DNA from: Oscillospiraceae bacterium
GTDB taxonomy: Bacteria; Bacillota; Clostridia; Oscillospirales; Ruminococcaceae
Assembly: GCA_003508605.1 (NCBI GenBank)
Contig: DNUB01000202.1
Location: forward strand, 1 to 7,123
Length of the DNA stretch: 7,123 nucleotides
Direction of reading: 5' to 3'
Positions 4,556-7,123 of this stretch are shown piece after piece. The notes under the pieces were generated by a model. It ran no database searches, had not been told where the DNA came from, and saw only the letters and a program-made list of their open reading frames with translations. The position numbers and the translations under genes were made by a program. The first letter of the stretch is position 1; each line of letters starts with the position of its first letter.

Positions 4556-5772
4556 TGTACGAGGATATAAGTGCGGAAAATTTACTTAACCGTATGCTTT
4601 CGAGAGTTTCGGACAAGGTGGATAAAAGGGAGGGGTCGATTATAGCGGATTCCCTTTCTCCTGCCGCCATGGAGCTTACGGCACTGTATATCGAGCTGGA
4701 GAGAGTTATACGGGAGGGCTTTGGGGATACCGCCTCGAGAGAATTTCTTATTCGCAGGTGCAGGGAAAGGGGGATCGCTCCCTATCCTGCGGAAAAGGCG
4801 GCGGCCAAGGGCGTGTTCAGTCCGCAGGACGCTGAAGTTATGGGGAAAAGGTTCAGTATCGGCGATGTGAATTTTATCGTCAAGGAGAAAATCGGCGACG
4901 GAGCTTATCTTTTGGAATGTGAAACGGCGGGGCGAAAGGGAGGCAGCTTTTTGGGGGATCTGATTCCCATCGACCATACGCCGGGGCTTGAAAAGGCGGA
5001 GCTTACCCAAATCCTTATTCCCGGAGAGGACGAGGAGGATACCGAGGATCTGAGGAAAAGGTATCTTGCTTCCTTCGAGGAAAAGGCCTTCGGCGGCAAC
5101 GTAAGCGACTATACGGAAAAAATTTCCCGTATCCCCGGCGTGGGAGGAGTAAAGGTCACAAGCTGCTGGAACGGCGATATCAGACCCGCAGAGATGATCC
5201 CCGACGCCGATACGGATAGGTGGGTCGGGGGCATTTTGGAGTCCTCCCTTCCGCAAAAGGCAAAGGACTGGCTTACGGCGGTATATAATGCGGCAAAAAG
5301 CGAAAAGCTCACCGTAGGGGGTTCGGTGATGGTCACCGTTTTGGACTCGGACTATAATCCTCCCTCGGAGGAGCTTTTGAGGAAAATAAAGGAGGAAGCC
5401 GATCCTGCCGCTTACAGCGGAGAGGGGCTGGGCTTTGCGCCTATCGGGCATATTGTGGCGGTCAGAGGAGCGCAGGGCGTAAAGGTAAGGCTTAAAATCA
5501 ATATTGCCTTTGAAGAGGGCTGCAGTCGGGACGATTTGCAAAAGCAGATAGAACGGACGGCGGAAAATTACCTTTTGGAGCTGAGGAAGGGCTGGGCGGA
5601 TTCGCCGAAGATTACGGTAAGGGTCAGTCAGCTTGAAGCCCGCATACTTGCGGTTAAGGGGGTGGCGGATGTTTCTTCCGCCGCTGTCAACGGAGCTGCC
5701 GATAATCTTGTTTTGGGGGAGTATCAGGTGCCCGTTTTCGAGGGAGCGGACATTACCGACTTGGCAGAGTAA
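4555..5772 (+). CDS. xkdT: Baseplate J / XkdT-like wedge protein
   Basis: The 405-residue product is a baseplate J-like protein (gp6/gpJ/XkdT family), which forms the main wedge ring of contractile-tail baseplates. The N-terminus shows 'VDKREGSIIADSLSPAAMEL' (22-41) and the helix 'YIELERVIREGFGDTASREF', then 'RGIAPYPAEKAAAKGVF'. The middle domain has 'IPIDHTPGLEKAELTQI'. The family signature is at about 157-186: 'GEDEEDTEDLRKRYLASF' followed by 'AFGGNVSDYTEKISRIPGV'. A C-terminal half with two alpha/beta repeats ends in 'LGEYQVPVFEGADIT'. The length is usual for Gram-positive members. The start overlaps the preceding stop by one base (TAATG). The longer in-frame start at 4387 is rejected because it runs through the previous gene. 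Confidence 0.92.
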   Translation: MYEDISAENLLNRMLSRVSDKVDKREGSIIADSLSPAAMELTALYIELERVIREGFGDTASREFLIRRCRERGIAPYPAEKAAAKGVFSPQDAEVMGKRFSIGDVNFIVKEKIGDGAYLLECETAGRKGGSFLGDLIPIDHTPGLEKAELTQILIPGEDEEDTEDLRKRYLASFEEKAFGGNVSDYTEKISRIPGVGGVKVTSCWNGDIRPAEMIPDADTDRWVGGILESSLPQKAKDWLTAVYNAAKSEKLTVGGSVMVTVLDSDYNPPSEELLRKIKEEADPAAYSGEGLGFAPIGHIVAVRGAQGVKVRLKINIAFEEGCSRDDLQKQIERTAENYLLELRKGWADSPKITVRVSQLEARILAVKGVADVSSAAVNGAADNLVLGEYQVPVFEGADITDLAE

Positions 5773-5844
5773 GGAAGGGCGGCAGGATTTTGCGTTTTAA
5801 TTTGATTGCAATTCGGTTAAAGAATAGTATAAGAAGGTGTTCGT
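5773..5844 (+). other. A/T-rich intergenic spacer before the XkdU-like gene
   Basis: This 72-base gap is markedly richer in A/T than the flanking genes. TTGATT (5802-5807) and TAGTAT (5825-5830), 17 bases apart, resemble a weak sigma-70 promoter. However, transcription would start at or inside the ribosome binding site AAGGTG (5834-5839), so function is doubtful. A short palindrome, ATTGCAAT, is also present. No terminator is seen. Confidence 0.3.
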
Positions 5845-6393
5845 ATGAAGGGAGAAGTAGATCTTAATGCGTATCTGCCGCCTTTTCTGACAAGGTATGG
5901 CGAGATGAGGGAGATATTAGGGGCGGAGGAACCCGAATTTACACTGCTTTGGGACAAGGCGGCAAGGGCTCTTGACAATCAGTTTATCGATTCCGCCGAC
6001 GAAAAGGGATTAGAGAGCTTTGAGCGGCTTTTGGGGCTGCAGCCCGAAAAGTCCGATTCCCCGGAGCAAAGAAGGACAAGAATAGTGAGCAAGTGGCGGT
6101 CTAAGCTGCCCTATACCTATAAAGCGTTAACCGAAAGGCTTGCTCTGCTTTGCGGAGGGGACTTTTCGGCCGAGCCCCGTTTCGAGGAATACGCTTTAAG
6201 GATTACGGTTCATTTCAGGCGGTACGGCGATTTTTTGGAGGTGAAAAAGCTGCTTCATGAAATGCTGCCCGCCAATATTTACTGCGTTGTCAACAACAGC
6301 GTGGGGGTGACCGCAGAGGGCGGCGCAGCGGTTTATTCCGCATTCCTCCTAAGCGGAAAGCATAAAAAAATCTCGGTTAATGTAAAAAAATAA
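5845..6393 (+). CDS. xkdU: DUF2313 (XkdU/YmfQ-like) tail protein
   Basis: The 182-residue product matches the YmfQ/XkdU family (DUF2313, T4 gp53-like or Mu gp48-like role), which closes the baseplate wedge next to the J protein. An N-terminal 'LNAYLPPFLTRYGEMREIL' (7-25) precedes helical 'LLWDKAARALDNQFIDSADE' (34-53). The family's 'GLESFERLLGLQPEKSDSPE' with 'QRRTRIVSKWRSKLPYTYKA' follows (55-94). A small alpha/beta domain comes next, with 'YALRITVHFRRYGDFLEVKK' and 'LLHEMLPANIYCVVNN'. The last ~28 residues form an added Gly/Ala-rich then Lys-rich tail. AAGGTG at 5834-5839, 5 bases before the ATG, is the ribosome binding site. Its place between the J gene and the fibre gene matches PBSX. Confidence 0.88.
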   Translation: MKGEVDLNAYLPPFLTRYGEMREILGAEEPEFTLLWDKAARALDNQFIDSADEKGLESFERLLGLQPEKSDSPEQRRTRIVSKWRSKLPYTYKALTERLALLCGGDFSAEPRFEEYALRITVHFRRYGDFLEVKKLLHEMLPANIYCVVNNSVGVTAEGGAAVYSAFLLSGKHKKISVNVKK

Positions 6394-6445
6394 CGGTGAG
6401 CGGTGCTGCGGGAAAATCTGCGGCGGCGTTCGGAAAGGCGGTTTT

Positions 6446-7123
6446 ATGGCTTGGAACGAGGCGGTTATCACGGATTCGGGTTTATCCGTTTTAGCCGAGG
6501 GAATTTTGGAGGGGAGCGTTTTAATAACCTCGGCGGCAGGGGGCGAAAGCTGTTCCTCCGCCGATTTATTATCTGAAATGAGTGAAATTGCGCCTCCCCT
6601 TCATACGTTAAATACGGCAGGCGTGGGAATTGACGGCGGGAAGGCAGTCGTCAGGGTGAGAGTGCAGAATAAGGGGGTAAGGGAGAGCTTTGTTTTGCGG
6701 CAGATCGGACTGTTCGCCAAAATAAAGGACAGCAAGGCTTCTCCCGTGCTTATGGCGGTTATTCAGGATAAAAACGGAGAGGTGGTGCCCTCCGAAAAGG
6801 AAAATCCCGAATTTTTACTGGAATTTGATCTTGTTATTCCTATTGAAAACAAGGGAAATATGGAAATTGTCCTTTCCCCCAACACCTTTGCCACTCTTGA
6901 GGATCTGGAGGAAAGAGACGGGGTTATTTCCCTGCACACGGAGAACAGGGAAAATCCTCACGGAGTGACTAAGGAACAGGTGGGGCTTGGGAACGTGCCC
7001 AATGTGTCCACCGATAATCAGACACCTACATACACCGTTGCCGCAAATCTTAGTGAATTGTCGAGCGGGGAAAAGCTTTCGGCTGCCTTCGGTAAGATCG
7101 CTAAGGCGGTAAAGACGATTATA
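6446..7123 (+). CDS. Tail fibre protein, N-terminal part, cut by the window edge
   Basis: The open frame starts at ATG 6446 (AAAGG at 6434-6438, 7-base spacer) and runs through the last base without a stop, giving 226 residues. The N-terminal 'MAWNEAVITDSGLSVLAEGI' resembles the baseplate-attachment module of phage tail-collar fibres. It is followed by a beta-rich domain with 'LRQIGLFAKIKD' (84-95) and 'FLLEFDLVIPIENKGNMEIV' (123-142). Residues 171-186 carry the fibre shaft motif 'PHGVTKEQVGLGNVPN', followed by 'TPTYTVAANLSELSSGEKLS' and 'AAFGKIAKAV', a pattern common in fibres from gut Clostridia prophages. The missing C-terminus would carry the receptor-binding tip and sets target range. 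This gene follows XkdU as xkdV does in PBSX. Confidence 0.85.
   Translation, partial: MAWNEAVITDSGLSVLAEGILEGSVLITSAAGGESCSSADLLSEMSEIAPPLHTLNTAGVGIDGGKAVVRVRVQNKGVRESFVLRQIGLFAKIKDSKASPVLMAVIQDKNGEVVPSEKENPEFLLEFDLVIPIENKGNMEIVLSPNTFATLEDLEERDGVISLHTENRENPHGVTKEQVGLGNVPNVSTDNQTPTYTVAANLSELSSGEKLSAAFGKIAKAVKTII

Noticed and set aside
4582..5541. 319-codon open frame on the reverse strand
   Set aside because: It lies antisense to the baseplate J gene, whose product has clear family motifs over the same stretch. The reverse product is Arg/Pro/Leu-rich with no recognisable domain.
5802..5830. Sigma-70-like promoter before the XkdU-like gene
   Set aside because: Each box matches only 4 of 6 consensus bases, and the implied start would fall in the ribosome binding site; kept only as a low-confidence note on the spacer.

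Overview
The window is a stretch of the tail and baseplate module of a contractile-tailed prophage, or of a phage-tail-like particle, of the Bacillus PBSX (xkd) type. All genes are on the + strand. Gene order matches PBSX: XkdN-like tail assembly chaperone, then a protein in the tape-measure slot, then XkdP-, XkdQ-, XkdR-, XkdS-, XkdT- and XkdU-like proteins, then a tail fibre that runs off the right edge. The host is most likely an anaerobic Clostridia-class Bacillota, possibly a gut Oscillospirales/Ruminococcus-like organism. This rests on strong AGGAGG-type ribosome binding sites, intermediate GC with many A/T and G homopolymer runs, and the style of the fibre and SH3-like domains. The taxon is an inference.

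Layout. Bases 1-89 hold a T/G low-complexity stretch and the ribosome binding site of the chaperone gene. The chaperone (90-521) ends on a canonical A AAA AAC slippery heptamer abutting its stop codon. The -1 frame stays open to 709 and encodes a plausible C-terminal extension, so a short and a long (206 aa) chaperone are expected. The 713-1891 gene sits where the tape-measure gene should be. It is only 392 aa, low in complexity and full of homopolymer runs. It carries a four-unit 24-bp tandem repeat and an internal terminator-like hairpin, and only its last ~45 residues look like a tape-measure C-terminus. An XkdP-like protein with an apparent SH3-like C-terminal domain follows (1888-2595).

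A 154-bp gap (2596-2749) then interrupts an otherwise tightly packed operon. It can fold into a closed multi-stem structure and encodes no convincing protein. Next come the hub (XkdQ-like, 2750-3697), a DUF2577/XkdR-like protein (3711-4157), a DUF2634/gp25-like protein (4154-4555), the baseplate J/XkdT wedge protein (4555-5772), a DUF2313/XkdU-like protein (5845-6393) and the N-terminal 226 residues of a tail fibre (6446 to the edge).

How they work together: the two chaperone forms would coat the tape-measure protein during tail tube assembly. XkdP-, XkdQ- and XkdR-like proteins form the central hub below the tube. The XkdS-, XkdT- and XkdU-like proteins form the surrounding wedges, and the fibre binds the target cell. 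Start/stop overlaps at 1888-1891, 4154-4157 and 4555 indicate translational coupling. The sheath and tube genes should lie just upstream; lysis genes and the rest of the fibre should lie downstream. The least ordinary parts are the odd tape-measure-slot gene and the structured 2635-2731 spacer.
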